Shown: positions 1 through 8,799, counted from the first letter of the stretch. The stretch: DNA of 64,000 nt from Bacillota bacterium (GCA_023392515.1 JAEVYX010000042.1:1-64000), one strand, 5' to 3'. The notes: generated by a model from the sequence alone, not told the origin. Numbers and translations are program-made.

Positions 1-32
1 AATGATTGCAACGGAAAAAGAGTGAGGGAAAA

Positions 33-770
33 ATGGCTTTGCTAAAAACGTATGAGGAAACTGCGATATTGCGCACCTGTAATTGTGACTTTCTTGGGAA
101 ATGGCGGCCTAGTGCCATATTTGAAAGCATGCAAGAGGTTAGCGGCATGCATTCCCATCTTTTGGGGTGCGGGCGTGAAAGGCTGATTGAAAAGAATCTG
201 GTTTGGGTATTGTCCCGCATAGAGGTTCAGATGGAATGCTATCCAGAAATGGGAGAGCGGGTCACGATCAAAACCTTTCCAATGCCCAATAAACGCTGGT
301 TTTTTCCCAGATACTTTGTTTTTGAAGATGAAAAGGGCGCCATGCTGGGCCGCGCAGCCAGCTTGTGGCTGCTGCTGGATATTATCACCAGAAAGATGGC
401 AGCTCCCGGTGAGGTGGCGGAGCTGCTGCCTGATAACAGTGACTTGATTGCTCCTATGCAATTGCCAGCCACGGTAACGGAAGTGCAAGGAGAGGAAATG
501 CTCTTTCAGCATACTCCCGTATATACTGATCTGGATGTCAACGGACATGTGAATAATACAAAATATGTGGATTGGCTTTGTGATGCTCTTGGCATTGAAA
601 CGATGGGGCAAAAATGCCTGCAATCCATCTGCATCAATTATGATGCGGAGGTGCGGCCCCATCAGGAGATTTCATTGCACCTAAAGCAAAACGGGTCAGA
701 ATACAGCTTATCCGGTATTCATGAGGACAAGCGTCATTTTGAGATTAGCGGGTGCCTAATCAACAGATAG
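33..770 (+). CDS. Acyl-ACP thioesterase (FatA/PF01643 type)
   Basis: The 245-residue product resembles bacterial acyl-ACP thioesterases, which hydrolyse acyl-ACP to release free fatty acids in the cytoplasm. It has the double hot-dog length of the family. The second half carries the conserved YTDLDVNGHVNNTKYVDW block, which holds the Asn/His residues typical of the active site, and the first half has the LVWVLSRIEVQM block. I chose the ATG at 33, which has an AGTGAGG Shine-Dalgarno six bases upstream; a TTG at 6 in the same frame is possible but has no visible ribosome site. A terminator follows, so it is probably the last gene of its transcript. The family call is firm; chain-length preference cannot be read. 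Confidence 0.9.
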   Translation: MALLKTYEETAILRTCNCDFLGKWRPSAIFESMQEVSGMHSHLLGCGRERLIEKNLVWVLSRIEVQMECYPEMGERVTIKTFPMPNKRWFFPRYFVFEDEKGAMLGRAASLWLLLDIITRKMAAPGEVAELLPDNSDLIAPMQLPATVTEVQGEEMLFQHTPVYTDLDVNGHVNNTKYVDWLCDALGIETMGQKCLQSICINYDAEVRPHQEISLHLKQNGSEYSLSGIHEDKRHFEISGCLINR

Positions 771-803
771 CTCTCTTTTGTATGAACAAATAAAAAGATT
801 CTA

Positions 804-842
804 CCGGCATTTTTGCACAGCAAGGATGCCGGCTTTGCTTTT
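804..842 (+). terminator. Rho-independent terminator after the thioesterase
   Basis: CCGGCAT (804-810) pairs with ATGCCGG (826-832) across a 15-base loop and is followed by a T-rich stretch. It separates the thioesterase from the sugar transporter. Confidence 0.7.
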
Positions 843-962
843 GCTGGCAAGCAGATATGAATTATGAAATATATAATTTGTAGGTATAAATTGATTATAC
901 TGCATAGAATACTACGTCGGGAAGTACCGATGAAATGTACAATTGAAAAGGGGGCTTATCTC

Positions 963-2192
963 ATGCGCAGAAAGTGGTTTGTGCTTGCGGTTGTGTTGGT
1001 TTTGGCAATGACTCCGGTATTTGGCATGCAAGCCAGTGCGGCGGAAAAGATTGTTTTGACCATGGGATCATGGAGGACGGACGATGTGGAGCAAATGAAC
1101 AGACTGCTGGCAGAATACGCGAAGATCGCGCCCGATGTGGAAATACAATTCCAGCCCACTAATCCGCCGGATTATAATGCGACTCTGCGCTTGCAGTTGG
1201 AAGGCGGTACCGGACCTGATTTGATGTACGCTCGTTCCTATGCCGCGGGCCGAGAGCTGTTTGAATCAGGCTACTTTTTCGATTGTACGGGAATCCCCGG
1301 TTTGATGGACAATTTCACCGCATCCAACCTGGCTCCCTGGCAGACGGCGGATGGAAAGATGTTTGCGGTACCCTTTGCTGCCGTGTCTCATGCGGTGTAT
1401 TATAACAAAGACATATTTGCAAAGGAAGCGCTGTCTGTTCCTACTACGTGGGATGAGTTTATTGCAGTTCTCAAAGCTTTGAAGGAGAAGGGCTACACCC
1501 CTTTGGCCAATGGTGTAGCCGATGAATGGGATATTCTGGAGTGTTTCTTTCTCGGCATGCTTCCCAATTATATTGGTGGCGCACAAGAACGGGTGAAGTA
1601 TGAAACCGGGGAGAAAAAGCTGAATGATGAAGCTTTTGTGGCGGCGTATGAAGACATTGGCCAGGTGGCTGAATATCTGCCCAGTGGTTTTGAAGCTGTA
1701 ACCTATAACGACAGCCAGATCTTATTCAATACGCAGAAGGCGGTCATGTTTGTGGATGGCTCCTGGACGGCAGAAGTGTATAAGGATGTAGGCTTTGACT
1801 GGGGATTGTTTGCCATTCCCGCCAGGGAAGCCGGCAAGACCGCTATCTGCTTCCATCCGGATATGGCGATTACCATGAATAACGCCACCAAGCATCCGGA
1901 GGAGGCCAAGGCGTTCCTTCAATGGCTGTGCACAGAGGAAGGCGCTGCCGCTGCATCCAAAAACCTACCGGTGGGTTATTTTCCCATGATCAAATTCCCG
2001 ATTGTGCTGGAGGATGTGCACGCCAATGAATTTCTTTCTTTAAATGCAGGAAAGGAGACAGATGCCCGCTTTGTCTGGCCGGCCCTGATGGATTTGTATG
2101 CGCCCATGAACCAGGCGGTGATACAAGTGCTAAAGGGTGAGGCTGCACCCCAGCAGGCTGCCGACAGCGTGGCTGCAGCTTTAGCGCAATAA
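963..2192 (+). CDS. Extracellular sugar-binding protein (ABC family 1)
   Basis: A 409-residue secreted solute-binding protein of the maltose/multiple-sugar (SBP family 1) type. The start at ATG 963 follows an AAGGGGG Shine-Dalgarno; the frame is open further upstream but without one. The N-terminus is a classic signal peptide (MRRKW, a hydrophobic run, then an ASA-AEK type I cleavage site) with no lipobox cysteine, so it is not evidently a lipoprotein. The family motif is visible in the LEGGTGPDLMYARS region, and the C-terminus has the EEAKAFLQWLCTEEG helix. Two sugar permeases follow, separated by a strong stem-loop. The ligand cannot be read; a carbohydrate is likely from the family and the permease types. 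Confidence 0.92.
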   Translation: MRRKWFVLAVVLVLAMTPVFGMQASAAEKIVLTMGSWRTDDVEQMNRLLAEYAKIAPDVEIQFQPTNPPDYNATLRLQLEGGTGPDLMYARSYAAGRELFESGYFFDCTGIPGLMDNFTASNLAPWQTADGKMFAVPFAAVSHAVYYNKDIFAKEALSVPTTWDEFIAVLKALKEKGYTPLANGVADEWDILECFFLGMLPNYIGGAQERVKYETGEKKLNDEAFVAAYEDIGQVAEYLPSGFEAVTYNDSQILFNTQKAVMFVDGSWTAEVYKDVGFDWGLFAIPAREAGKTAICFHPDMAITMNNATKHPEEAKAFLQWLCTEEGAAAASKNLPVGYFPMIKFPIVLEDVHANEFLSLNAGKETDARFVWPALMDLYAPMNQAVIQVLKGEAAPQQAADSVAAALAQ

Positions 2193-2243
2193 AGCCTTTT
2201 TATCGCCCAAAACAAATTGGATTCAACAGGGCTGTACAAATTT

Positions 2244-2269
2244 GTGGGGGTGGCATTTGCCATCCCCAC
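2244..2269 (+). other. Intercistronic stem-loop between binding protein and permease
   Basis: GTGGGGGTGGC (2244-2254) pairs with GCCATCCCCAC (2259-2269) with one G-U pair and a four-base loop. There is no T tract, so it is better read as an mRNA-stabilising or processing hairpin that sets binding protein above permease levels than as a full terminator. Confidence 0.6.
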
Positions 2270-2346
2270 TGCGGACGAAAGCTAGCGCTTCTAAGCAAAT
2301 TACCGGATGTGATTTTCTTTGTCAACTATGAAGGCAGGGGAATAGA

Positions 2347-3270
2347 ATGAAAAAAAGAAATAAGCTCCGGGACGGAATGAATCCTGGAGCGGGATACTGG
2401 CTTATGTATCTTTTTCCTGCTCTTTTTTTCTATATTGCTTTTATGGCTTGGCCGCTTATGGATTCCATTCGGCTGAGTTTCTATACTGGCAACATTCAAA
2501 ACAGAACTTTTGCAGGGCTTGGCAACTTTATAAAGCTCTTTCAGGATCCTCAAAGCGCCGAACGATATTGGGGAGCATTTGGAAACACCTCTATCTTTTT
2601 CATGATTCATATGCTGGTGCAAAATGTGCTGGGTATGCTTTTTGCAGTGCTGCTAACCAATCGTGCTATGCGGGGGCGGCAAATCTATCAAACAATTATT
2701 TTTGTGCCGGTTACGCTGGCGGTGCTGGTAATCGGGTACTTGTGGAAGCTGCTGCTCAACCCGGTGTGGGCCGGGGATACGCTTCAAAAGCTGCATTTGA
2801 GCTTATTGGTGCGTCCTTGGCTGGGAGACAAGAATACAGCCCTTATCTCTGTTTCGCTGGTGTCCTGCTGGCAATGGGTGGGCATACCCACTATGATGCT
2901 TGTGGCGGGGCTGCAAAACATTTCGGAGGATTTGATTGAGGTAGCAGACTTGGAGGGCGCCTCTGGCTGGCAATGCTTTTTGTACATCAAGCTGCCGCTT
3001 GTAAAGCCTGTTACAGGAATGATTGCCATATTGACCTTTGTAAACAATTTCAATGCCTTTGACGTGGTATTTGCCATGGAAAACGTAAACGGCGCGCCCG
3101 GCTATGCGACAGACCTTATCGGTACGCTCTTTTACCGGGTAGGTATTGCTGGGCAGCATCCCATTGGTATTCCGGACCCGGGCCTAGGCGCGGCTATTGC
3201 CACCATCACCTTCTTTGTGCTGGCTGCCGGGGCTATCCTCACGCTGCGCATGACTCAGACAAAGGAGTAG
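2347..3270 (+). CDS. Sugar ABC transporter permease (MalF/UgpA type)
   Basis: A 307-residue inner membrane permease with about six hydrophobic segments. The cytoplasmic EAA loop is clear (EVADLEGASGWQCFLYIKLPL), which is the docking site for the ABC ATPase. The N-terminus resembles UgpA/LacF-type permeases (GYWLMYLFPALFFYIAFMAWP). The start ATG has GCAGGGG upstream. It is followed four bases later by the second permease, so the two are co-translated and form the heterodimeric channel. No ATPase gene is in the cluster; such importers in Bacillota are known to share a single MsmX-like ATPase encoded elsewhere. Confidence 0.92.
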   Translation: MKKRNKLRDGMNPGAGYWLMYLFPALFFYIAFMAWPLMDSIRLSFYTGNIQNRTFAGLGNFIKLFQDPQSAERYWGAFGNTSIFFMIHMLVQNVLGMLFAVLLTNRAMRGRQIYQTIIFVPVTLAVLVIGYLWKLLLNPVWAGDTLQKLHLSLLVRPWLGDKNTALISVSLVSCWQWVGIPTMMLVAGLQNISEDLIEVADLEGASGWQCFLYIKLPLVKPVTGMIAILTFVNNFNAFDVVFAMENVNGAPGYATDLIGTLFYRVGIAGQHPIGIPDPGLGAAIATITFFVLAAGAILTLRMTQTKE

Positions 3271-3273
3271 TAT

Positions 3274-4137
3274 ATGAAAGCAATTTTTGCTCCCACGGTT
3301 CAAACAAAGTCCCTTCGCCGGAAGAACATGCATATTGGGGCTCATACAGTGCTGATCTTCTGGTCGCTTGTGGTTCTGTTTCCACTGTGGGTGATGGTGG
3401 TCAATTCATTTAAGACCAAACTCACCATCTATGAAAATCCTTTTTGGCTGCCGGAGATTTGGAACTTTGCAAATTACGGTGATGTGCTGCGCAGCAGTGA
3501 CTTTTTCGGTTACTTCAAAAATAGTTTTCTGGTAGTAGCGTTATCTCTTGCCCTTGTGCTTCTTCTGGGGGCTTTGGCTGCATATGCCTTGGCTCAATGG
3601 CATAACAAAGCGTCCCGGGGACTGTTCTTCTTTTTTATCGCCGGGATGATGCTCCCTATAAAAATTGCATCTATCAAGCTATTGGAACTGGTACGTACAC
3701 TGGGCTTAATTAATACGCGCTGGTCGCTGATCCCCATCTATGTGGCAATGGGTATTCCCATCGCTGTGTTTGTATTGACGGAATTCATCCGCCATATTCC
3801 CAAAGAGCTGACGGAAGCTGCCCTGATGGACGGCGCAGGGCGGTTTTGTATATTTCGAAGCATCATCGTGCCGCTTATAAAACCTGCTATGGCAACTGTA
3901 GCGATCTATAACCTGGTGCCATTCTGGAACGATTTATGGTTCCCGCTAATTTTCATTACAGACGAAAAGGCAAAAACACTTCTCTTGGGAGTAACGCGGC
4001 TATTCGGACAGTACCAGACAGATTGGTCCAAGGTACTTGCCGTATTGACGCTTTCGGCACTTCCAGTAGTTGTTTTGTACTTGCTGATGAGCAGGCAATT
4101 CATTAAAGGGCTTACGGCAGGAGCAGTCAAAGGGTAA
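3274..4137 (+). CDS. Sugar ABC transporter permease (MalG/UgpE type)
   Basis: A 287-residue partner permease with six predicted membrane segments and an EAA loop (LTEAALMDGAGRFCIFRSIIVPL) typical of MalG-like proteins. AAAGGAG lies just before the ATG. It ends six bases before the convergent end of mutY, and I see no terminator hairpin in that gap. Function is inferred from family and from coupling with the preceding permease and binding protein. Confidence 0.92.
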   Translation: MKAIFAPTVQTKSLRRKNMHIGAHTVLIFWSLVVLFPLWVMVVNSFKTKLTIYENPFWLPEIWNFANYGDVLRSSDFFGYFKNSFLVVALSLALVLLLGALAAYALAQWHNKASRGLFFFFIAGMMLPIKIASIKLLELVRTLGLINTRWSLIPIYVAMGIPIAVFVLTEFIRHIPKELTEAALMDGAGRFCIFRSIIVPLIKPAMATVAIYNLVPFWNDLWFPLIFITDEKAKTLLLGVTRLFGQYQTDWSKVLAVLTLSALPVVVLYLLMSRQFIKGLTAGAVKG

Positions 4138-4143
4138 GCTTAC

Positions 4144-5193
4144 CTATTCGTGCAATAGTTCCAGCGCCTTTCTTTTTGCCGCCTTCATGGCGGTGGGAAA
4201 AGGCAATTGCTCGATTTCCTGATGGTTCACCCATGAATAACCGGGAAGTGATAATGCATCCTCCGCTTCAAAATGCATCAGATGCATGTTCCAAACCTGA
4301 TGGGTGAAGACGTGCTTTGCACTCCCGCAATCATCACGATAGTTGGAGGGGATGCCAAGGGACTTCAGCTTCTTCTCCATGTCATGGAGAGTATCTCCCT
4401 CATGGCATAATAAGAAAACCCATAATCCCCCCAAAAGCTTTTCCTGGCGCTGATGAACAAGGATTTGGTTGGCAAAAGTGATCAGGCCCACCCCCACGGC
4501 GATTTGCCGGGGGGCTCGGGCCTGCATTTTTACGGGAAGGAGTTCCGCATCTCCTTGTTCATAAGCGCTGCAATGGCCGCATAAAGGGCATTTTTCACAA
4601 GCGGGGGTGCCGGGCAGGCAAACTGTTGCACCCAGATCCATGACCGCCTGATTAAAATCCCCCGGCCGCTGGGCGGGTACCAGGGAATCAGCCTCCGCCT
4701 GCAGCTGTCGGCGCACACTGGGGATCGAAATATCCTCCCGTATTCCCATCAAGCGGCTTACAACTCGCGACACATTTCCATCAATTGCTGGTGTCTTTAC
4801 GGAAAAAGCAATACTGGCGACGGCCCCGGCAGTATATGGGCCAATACCTGCAAGGCGTCTTAAATCCGCTATACTGCATGGCATCTCGCCTTGAAAGTCT
4901 TTCATCACCTGTCTGGCAGCTTTTTGCATGTTCCGGGCTCGGCTGTAGTAACCAAGCCCTTCCCATGCCTTTAAAATATCTTGCTCCGGCGCCTGGGCCA
5001 AATCCTTTATGGTAGGAAAGCGGGCTATAAAGCGCGGGTAGTATGCAAGCACAGTTTCTACACGGGTTTGCTGGAGCATGGTTTCGGATACCCATATAGC
5101 GTAGGGATCCGAAATATCCCGCCAAGGCAGCGTACGTTTATTCACATCATACCAGGATAAGAGAAGATTGGTTATGGCATCATAATCCGGAAT
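4144..5193 (-). CDS. mutY: A/G-specific adenine glycosylase MutY, probable ATT start
   Basis: MutY removes adenine mispaired with 8-oxoG in base-excision repair. The protein has the helix-hairpin-helix (LRRLAGIGPYTAGAVASIAF), the catalytic Asp in AIDGNVSRV, a C-X6-C-X2-C-X5-C iron-sulfur site (CLPGTPACEKCPLCGHC) and a C-terminal NUDIX-like 8-oxoG recognition domain. The first ATG/GTG/TTG-type codon in frame is GTG at 5143-5145, which would begin at NKRTLPW and delete the first helix. Upstream the frame stays open and encodes LLLSWYDVNKRTLPW, which matches MutY N-termini. The only plausible initiator there is ATT at 5191-5193, six bases after AAGGGTGAG. I annotate from ATT, about 349 residues; the start is inference, the family is certain. 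Confidence 0.88.
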   Translation of the reverse strand: MPDYDAITNLLLSWYDVNKRTLPWRDISDPYAIWVSETMLQQTRVETVLAYYPRFIARFPTIKDLAQAPEQDILKAWEGLGYYSRARNMQKAARQVMKDFQGEMPCSIADLRRLAGIGPYTAGAVASIAFSVKTPAIDGNVSRVVSRLMGIREDISIPSVRRQLQAEADSLVPAQRPGDFNQAVMDLGATVCLPGTPACEKCPLCGHCSAYEQGDAELLPVKMQARAPRQIAVGVGLITFANQILVHQRQEKLLGGLWVFLLCHEGDTLHDMEKKLKSLGIPSNYRDDCGSAKHVFTHQVWNMHLMHFEAEDALSLPGYSWVNHQEIEQLPFPTAMKAAKRKALELLHE

Positions 5194-5241
5194 AAGGATC
5201 TCACCCTTTCAAATTAGAGATTCCTTTGAAACGCTGGATAT

Positions 5242-5269
5242 ATTGTACCATAATACGCCTGATTTCCAA
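5242..5269 (-). promoter_or_regulatory. Sigma-A-type promoter for mutY
   Basis: On the minus strand TTGGAA (5264-5269) and TACAAT (5242-5247) are 16 bases apart. It would start transcription near 5235, about 40 bases before the ATT codon, which fits that start. Confidence 0.55.
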
Positions 5270-5399
5270 CATAATTCAGAACAGATTGATAAAACGGAGA
5301 AAACATGAGAAATGTGGAGCAAATATAAGATTTTTTGCGCTGAAGCAGTATATGCAAAAAAATCAGTAAAAATTGGCGGGATTTTAAATGTAAAATCAC

Positions 5400-5428
5400 T
5401 TGCTAACCCTTGCCAAATAACGTAAACT
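5400..5428 (+). promoter_or_regulatory. Sigma-A-type promoter of groESL
   Basis: TTGCTA (5400-5405), a 17-base spacer and TAAACT (5423-5428). The CIRCE operator begins 13 bases downstream, placing it over the transcript start as in other HrcA-controlled operons. Confidence 0.65.
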
Positions 5429-5441
5429 ATGCACGTGCCGT

Positions 5442-5468
5442 TTAGCACTCATCAAATGCGAGTGCTAA
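5442..5468 (+). promoter_or_regulatory. CIRCE operator (HrcA binding site)
   Basis: TTAGCACTC (5442-5450), nine bases, GAGTGCTAA (5460-5468): an exact match to the CIRCE inverted repeat TTAGCACTC-N9-GAGTGCTAA. HrcA is known to bind it and repress groESL until heat shock. hrcA itself is not in the window. Confidence 0.98.
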
Positions 5469-5504
5469 CAATATAAAAAAAGCAAGCAGCGAGGAGGAAG
5501 TACG

Positions 5505-5789
5505 ATGAATGTAAAGCCTTTGGGTGATCGCGTTGTGATCAAAAACATTGAAAACGAAGAGACCACCAAAAGTGGTATCGTGTTGCCTGGAACCGCAAAG
5601 GAAAAACCGCAAATGGCGGAAGTGCTGGCTGTCGGCCCCGGCGGTCTGGTAGACGGCAAAGAAGTCACAATGCATGTAACAGTAGGTCAAAAGGTTATTT
5701 ATAGCAAGTATGCCGGCACCGAGGTAAAGCTGGATGGCAAAGAAATGATCATTGTGCGCCAGAGTGATATTCTGGCTGTTGTGGAATAA
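5505..5789 (+). CDS. groES: Co-chaperonin GroES
   Basis: The 94-residue product is the 10-kDa lid of the GroEL folding chamber. The N-terminal MNVKPLGDRVVIK and the mobile-loop region (TTKSGIVLPGTAKEKPQ) are standard. GAGGAGG precedes the ATG. It is the first gene after CIRCE and 35 bases ahead of groEL, so the two form a heat-inducible operon. Confidence 0.98.
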   Translation: MNVKPLGDRVVIKNIENEETTKSGIVLPGTAKEKPQMAEVLAVGPGGLVDGKEVTMHVTVGQKVIYSKYAGTEVKLDGKEMIIVRQSDILAVVE

Positions 5790-5824
5790 CTGCACAAATA
5801 TATATCGAATAGGAGGAATGAACC

Positions 5825-7453
5825 ATGGCAAAACAGATTAAGTTCGGTGAAGAAGCCCGCCGTTCGCTGGAACGCGGAGTAAATGCTTTGGCAGATACCG
5901 TGAAAATCACCTTGGGCCCCAAGGGCCGCAACGTGGTGCTGGACAAGAAGTTCGGCGCTCCCCTGATCACCAATGACGGTGTAACCATCGCCAAGGAAAT
6001 CGAACTGGAAGACGCATTTGAAAACATGGGCGCTCAACTGGTAAAGGAAGTCGCTACAAAAACAAACGATGTAGCGGGCGACGGAACCACCACCGCGACC
6101 CTTTTAGCTCAGGCGATTATCCGGGAAGGCCTTAAAAACCTGGCTGCCGGTGCGAACCCCATGGTACTTAAAAAGGGTATTGAAGCAGCTGTCGTCGCCG
6201 CTGTGGATGGCTTGAAAGAAATTAGCCAGCCCATCAGCAACAAGCATGCCATTGCCCAAGTGGCTTCCATTTCCGCCAGCGATGAAACCATCGGCCAGCT
6301 GATCAGCGATGCCATGGAAACTGTCGGAAACGACGGCGTCATCACCGTGGAAGAAAGCAAGACCATGAAAACGGAAATGACCACTGTGGAAGGCATGCAG
6401 TTTGACCGCGGCTATGCTTCCGCGTACATGGTTACCGATCCGGATAAGATGGAGGCTGTTCTGGACAACCCCATGATCCTGATTACCGACAAGAAAATTT
6501 CCAATATTCAGGAGATTTTGCCTGTTCTGGAGCAGGTTGTGCAATCCGGCAAAAAGATGCTCATCATTGCCGAGGATGTGGAAGGCGAAGCCCTTGCCAC
6601 TCTGGTTCTCAACAAGCTCCGCGGCACCTTTACCTGCGTAGCCGTAAAGGCCCCCGGCTTTGGCGACCGTCGCAAGGATATGCTCCGCGACATCGCAATT
6701 TTGACCGGCGGTCAGGTGATTACGGAAGAGCTGGGTTTGGATCTTAAAGATGCCAAGATCGAAATGCTGGGCCGCGCTCGCCAGGTGAAGGTTGACAAGG
6801 AAAACACCACCATCGTGGAAGGCGCCGGCACCAAGGCCGAAATCGATGCCCGTATCACCAGCATCAAGGCCCAAATCGCCGAAACCACCAGCGATTACGA
6901 CAAGGAAAAGCTCCAGGAGCGTCTGGCCAAGCTGGCCGGCGGCGTGGCGGTTATCCAAGTTGGCGCCGCGACGGAAATCGAAATGAAAGAGCGCAAGCTG
7001 CGCATTGAAGACGCGTTGGCTGCTACCCGTGCCGCAGTAGAAGAAGGCATCGTGCCTGGCGGCGGTATCGCTTTGATCAACGTTATGGATAAGGTTCAGG
7101 CCGAAGTCAGCAAGTATGCCGGCGATGCCAAAACTGGCGTTCAGATCGTGCTGCGTGCCTTGGAAGAACCCCTTCGCCAGATTGCTGCCAATGCCGGTAT
7201 CGAAGGCAGCGTTATCGTGGAGAACGTCAAGAGCGCCCACAAGAGCGGCTATGGCTATGATGCCTTGAAGGGCGAATATGTAGATATGGTGGACCGTGGC
7301 ATTATCGACCCCACCAAGGTGACCCGCAGCGCGCTACAGAACGCAGCCAGCGTAGCCGCCATGGTGCTCACCACCGAATCCCTTGTGACCGACATTCCCG
7401 CGCCCGAACCCGCTCCCGCGGCTCCCGGCGGCGGCATGGGCGGCATGTATTGA
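5825..7453 (+). CDS. groEL: Chaperonin GroEL
   Basis: The 542-residue Hsp60 subunit forms the double-ring ATP-dependent folding chamber. It carries the ATP-site block GDGTTTATLLAQAI, the AAVEEGIVPGGGIAL signature and the flexible Gly-Gly-Met tail (GGGMGGMY). AGGAGG lies before the start. Length and motifs are normal. Codon use is biased to C-ending codons relative to neighbours, as expected of a highly expressed gene. Confidence 0.99.
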   Translation: MAKQIKFGEEARRSLERGVNALADTVKITLGPKGRNVVLDKKFGAPLITNDGVTIAKEIELEDAFENMGAQLVKEVATKTNDVAGDGTTTATLLAQAIIREGLKNLAAGANPMVLKKGIEAAVVAAVDGLKEISQPISNKHAIAQVASISASDETIGQLISDAMETVGNDGVITVEESKTMKTEMTTVEGMQFDRGYASAYMVTDPDKMEAVLDNPMILITDKKISNIQEILPVLEQVVQSGKKMLIIAEDVEGEALATLVLNKLRGTFTCVAVKAPGFGDRRKDMLRDIAILTGGQVITEELGLDLKDAKIEMLGRARQVKVDKENTTIVEGAGTKAEIDARITSIKAQIAETTSDYDKEKLQERLAKLAGGVAVIQVGAATEIEMKERKLRIEDALAATRAAVEEGIVPGGGIALINVMDKVQAEVSKYAGDAKTGVQIVLRALEEPLRQIAANAGIEGSVIVENVKSAHKSGYGYDALKGEYVDMVDRGIIDPTKVTRSALQNAASVAAMVLTTESLVTDIPAPEPAPAAPGGGMGGMY

Positions 7454-7474
7454 TCCATCTTTCTACGGTTTTAC

Positions 7475-7506
7475 GCCCCTTTCCCCTTGTGGGAAGGGGG
7501 CATTTC
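7475..7506 (+). terminator. Probable terminator of groESL
   Basis: CCCCTTTCCCC is opposed by GGGAAGGGGG around a short TTGT loop, with one bulged base. The downstream T content is low (CATTTCTCGT), so termination may be imperfect. Confidence 0.5.
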
Positions 7507-7537
7507 TCGTAAATCATGCCTTTAAGAAGCCTTTTAT

Positions 7538-7567
7538 TTGCAATTGGCCCTGGAATAGTGGTATGAT
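7538..7567 (+). promoter_or_regulatory. Sigma-A-type promoter
   Basis: TTGCAA (7538-7543), 18 bases, TATGAT (7562-7567), upstream of the DUF4097-type gene. Confidence 0.6.
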
Positions 7568-7632
7568 AAGACAGATGAAATAATCGCGCATATTGATTGA
7601 ATCCCAGAACTGGACGATATGAGGATTGGAAT

Positions 7633-8382
7633 ATGGAGAAGAATGTAAGTTTCCCGGCACAGGGAATAACGGAATTCGTGGGCCGCTTGGCTTGGGCGCA
7701 GCTGGAATTGTTCGCGGACGACGTGCCGGAAATTCAGGTGATGGCAGCCGGTGACGAACGTACGGTGGAAGAATTGCGCATTGAGGAAAATAACGGGAAG
7801 CTATTGGTGGAGCAGCCTCAATATGGTCTATCCATGAACATCAACGCCAGCAAATGGATGCAGGTATGCATCCGTATTCCCAAAGGCTGGGGTGGGAACG
7901 TGGATGCCCATACGATTTCCGGGCTTTTAAGCGCCCGGGGAATCCGCGGCAAGGAAGTTATACTGGATACGATTTCAGGCGATGTACGGGCGATGGCGGT
8001 GCATGCGGAGGAACTGTCCCTGCGCACCATCAGCGGGGATATCAAGGGCGGTGACTTGGTGGGCGAAAAGCTTTCCCTGCGCACCGTAAGCGGCGAAGTA
8101 AAATTGCAAAGCATCGCTTTTTCCCAGGTTCGCTCCAGCGCGGTCAGCGGCACTCAGTGGATGGAATTCAAAGCACCCTTTGCACGGGTTGATGCCACCA
8201 CCGTGTCGGGTGAAATGACCCTTCATGTACCCATGGACAGGATGGATGCTTTCTTGCGCTCTGTGAGCGGGCGCATGCGTACCGCAGGAATCCATTTGCA
8301 GGAGAACGGTCCGGTGGTGCGGTTAAATTCCGTATCCGCAGGGCTAGAGCTTATCTCCACATTGAAGCCGGAGAAAGCGTAA
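7633..8382 (+). CDS. DUF4097-type beta-strand repeat protein
   Basis: A 249-residue cytoplasmic-looking protein with no signal peptide or membrane segment. It has short repeated units around the core 'T/V-S-G-x-(I/V)' (DTISGDVRA, RTISGDIKG, RTVSGEVKL, TTVSGEMTL, RSVSGRMRT). These repeats are characteristic of the DUF4097/LiaG-like beta-helix family, often linked to envelope-stress loci, but the biochemical role is unknown. I chose the ATG at 7633, preceded by GAGGAT; a TTG at 7597 is in frame without a ribosome site. It has its own promoter. The repeat architecture is clear and the function is not. Confidence 0.75.
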   Translation: MEKNVSFPAQGITEFVGRLAWAQLELFADDVPEIQVMAAGDERTVEELRIEENNGKLLVEQPQYGLSMNINASKWMQVCIRIPKGWGGNVDAHTISGLLSARGIRGKEVILDTISGDVRAMAVHAEELSLRTISGDIKGGDLVGEKLSLRTVSGEVKLQSIAFSQVRSSAVSGTQWMEFKAPFARVDATTVSGEMTLHVPMDRMDAFLRSVSGRMRTAGIHLQENGPVVRLNSVSAGLELISTLKPEKA

Positions 8383-8458
8383 AACAATCTTGGCATTTTT
8401 CCTTAAATCCGGTAAAATATCATAAAGCCCAATTACACAAGGTTCGGAGGAATGTCCC

Positions 8459-8797
8459 ATGGCTAGGAACAATTTTGGCGGATTCGGCGGCGGGCCTAAT
8501 ATGCAGCAGCTGATGCGCCAGGCGCAAAAGCTTCAGGAACAGATGGAAAAGGCTCAGGAAGAGCTTGATGTGAGGGAATATGAGGCCACCAGCGGCGGTG
8601 GTATGGTCAGCGTAAAGGTAAGCGGAAAAAGGGAAGTATTGTCCCTTTCCATCAACCCCCAGGTGATAGACCCGGAGGATGTGGATATGCTTCAGGATTT
8701 GATTCTGGCGGCGGTGAATGAAGCGCTTCGCAAGGGTGAGGAAACCCGGGAGACGGAAATGCGCAAACTGAACCCCGGTATGGGCGGCATGTTTTAA
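8459..8797 (+). CDS. YbaB/EbfC nucleoid-associated protein
   Basis: A 112-residue small DNA-binding protein of the YbaB/EbfC family, which forms a tweezer-like dimer. It begins with a Gly/Asn-rich tail followed by the helix MQQLMRQAQKLQEQMEKAQEEL, the conserved VSVKVSGKREV strand and the INPQVIDPEDVDMLQDLI region. GGAGGAA precedes the start. recR follows two bases later, the usual ybaB-recR pairing. dnaX, the common upstream partner, is absent here. Confidence 0.95.
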   Translation: MARNNFGGFGGGPNMQQLMRQAQKLQEQMEKAQEELDVREYEATSGGGMVSVKVSGKREVLSLSINPQVIDPEDVDMLQDLILAAVNEALRKGEETRETEMRKLNPGMGGMF

Positions 8798-8799
8798 GT

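Noticed and set aside
871..901. Promoter-like AT-rich sequence before the first sugar-binding gene (TATACT at 896-901)
   Set aside because: No -35 box at a usual distance; a weak TTGTAG is only 12 bases away. Left unannotated.
864..962. Upstream extension of the first sugar-binding protein (33 extra residues)
   Set aside because: It would place basic, non-hydrophobic residues before a normal signal peptide, and the good ribosome site is at the ATG 963.
6104..7240. 378-codon frame antisense to groEL
   Set aside because: It lies wholly inside groEL, has no ribosome site and reflects the C-ending codon bias of that gene.
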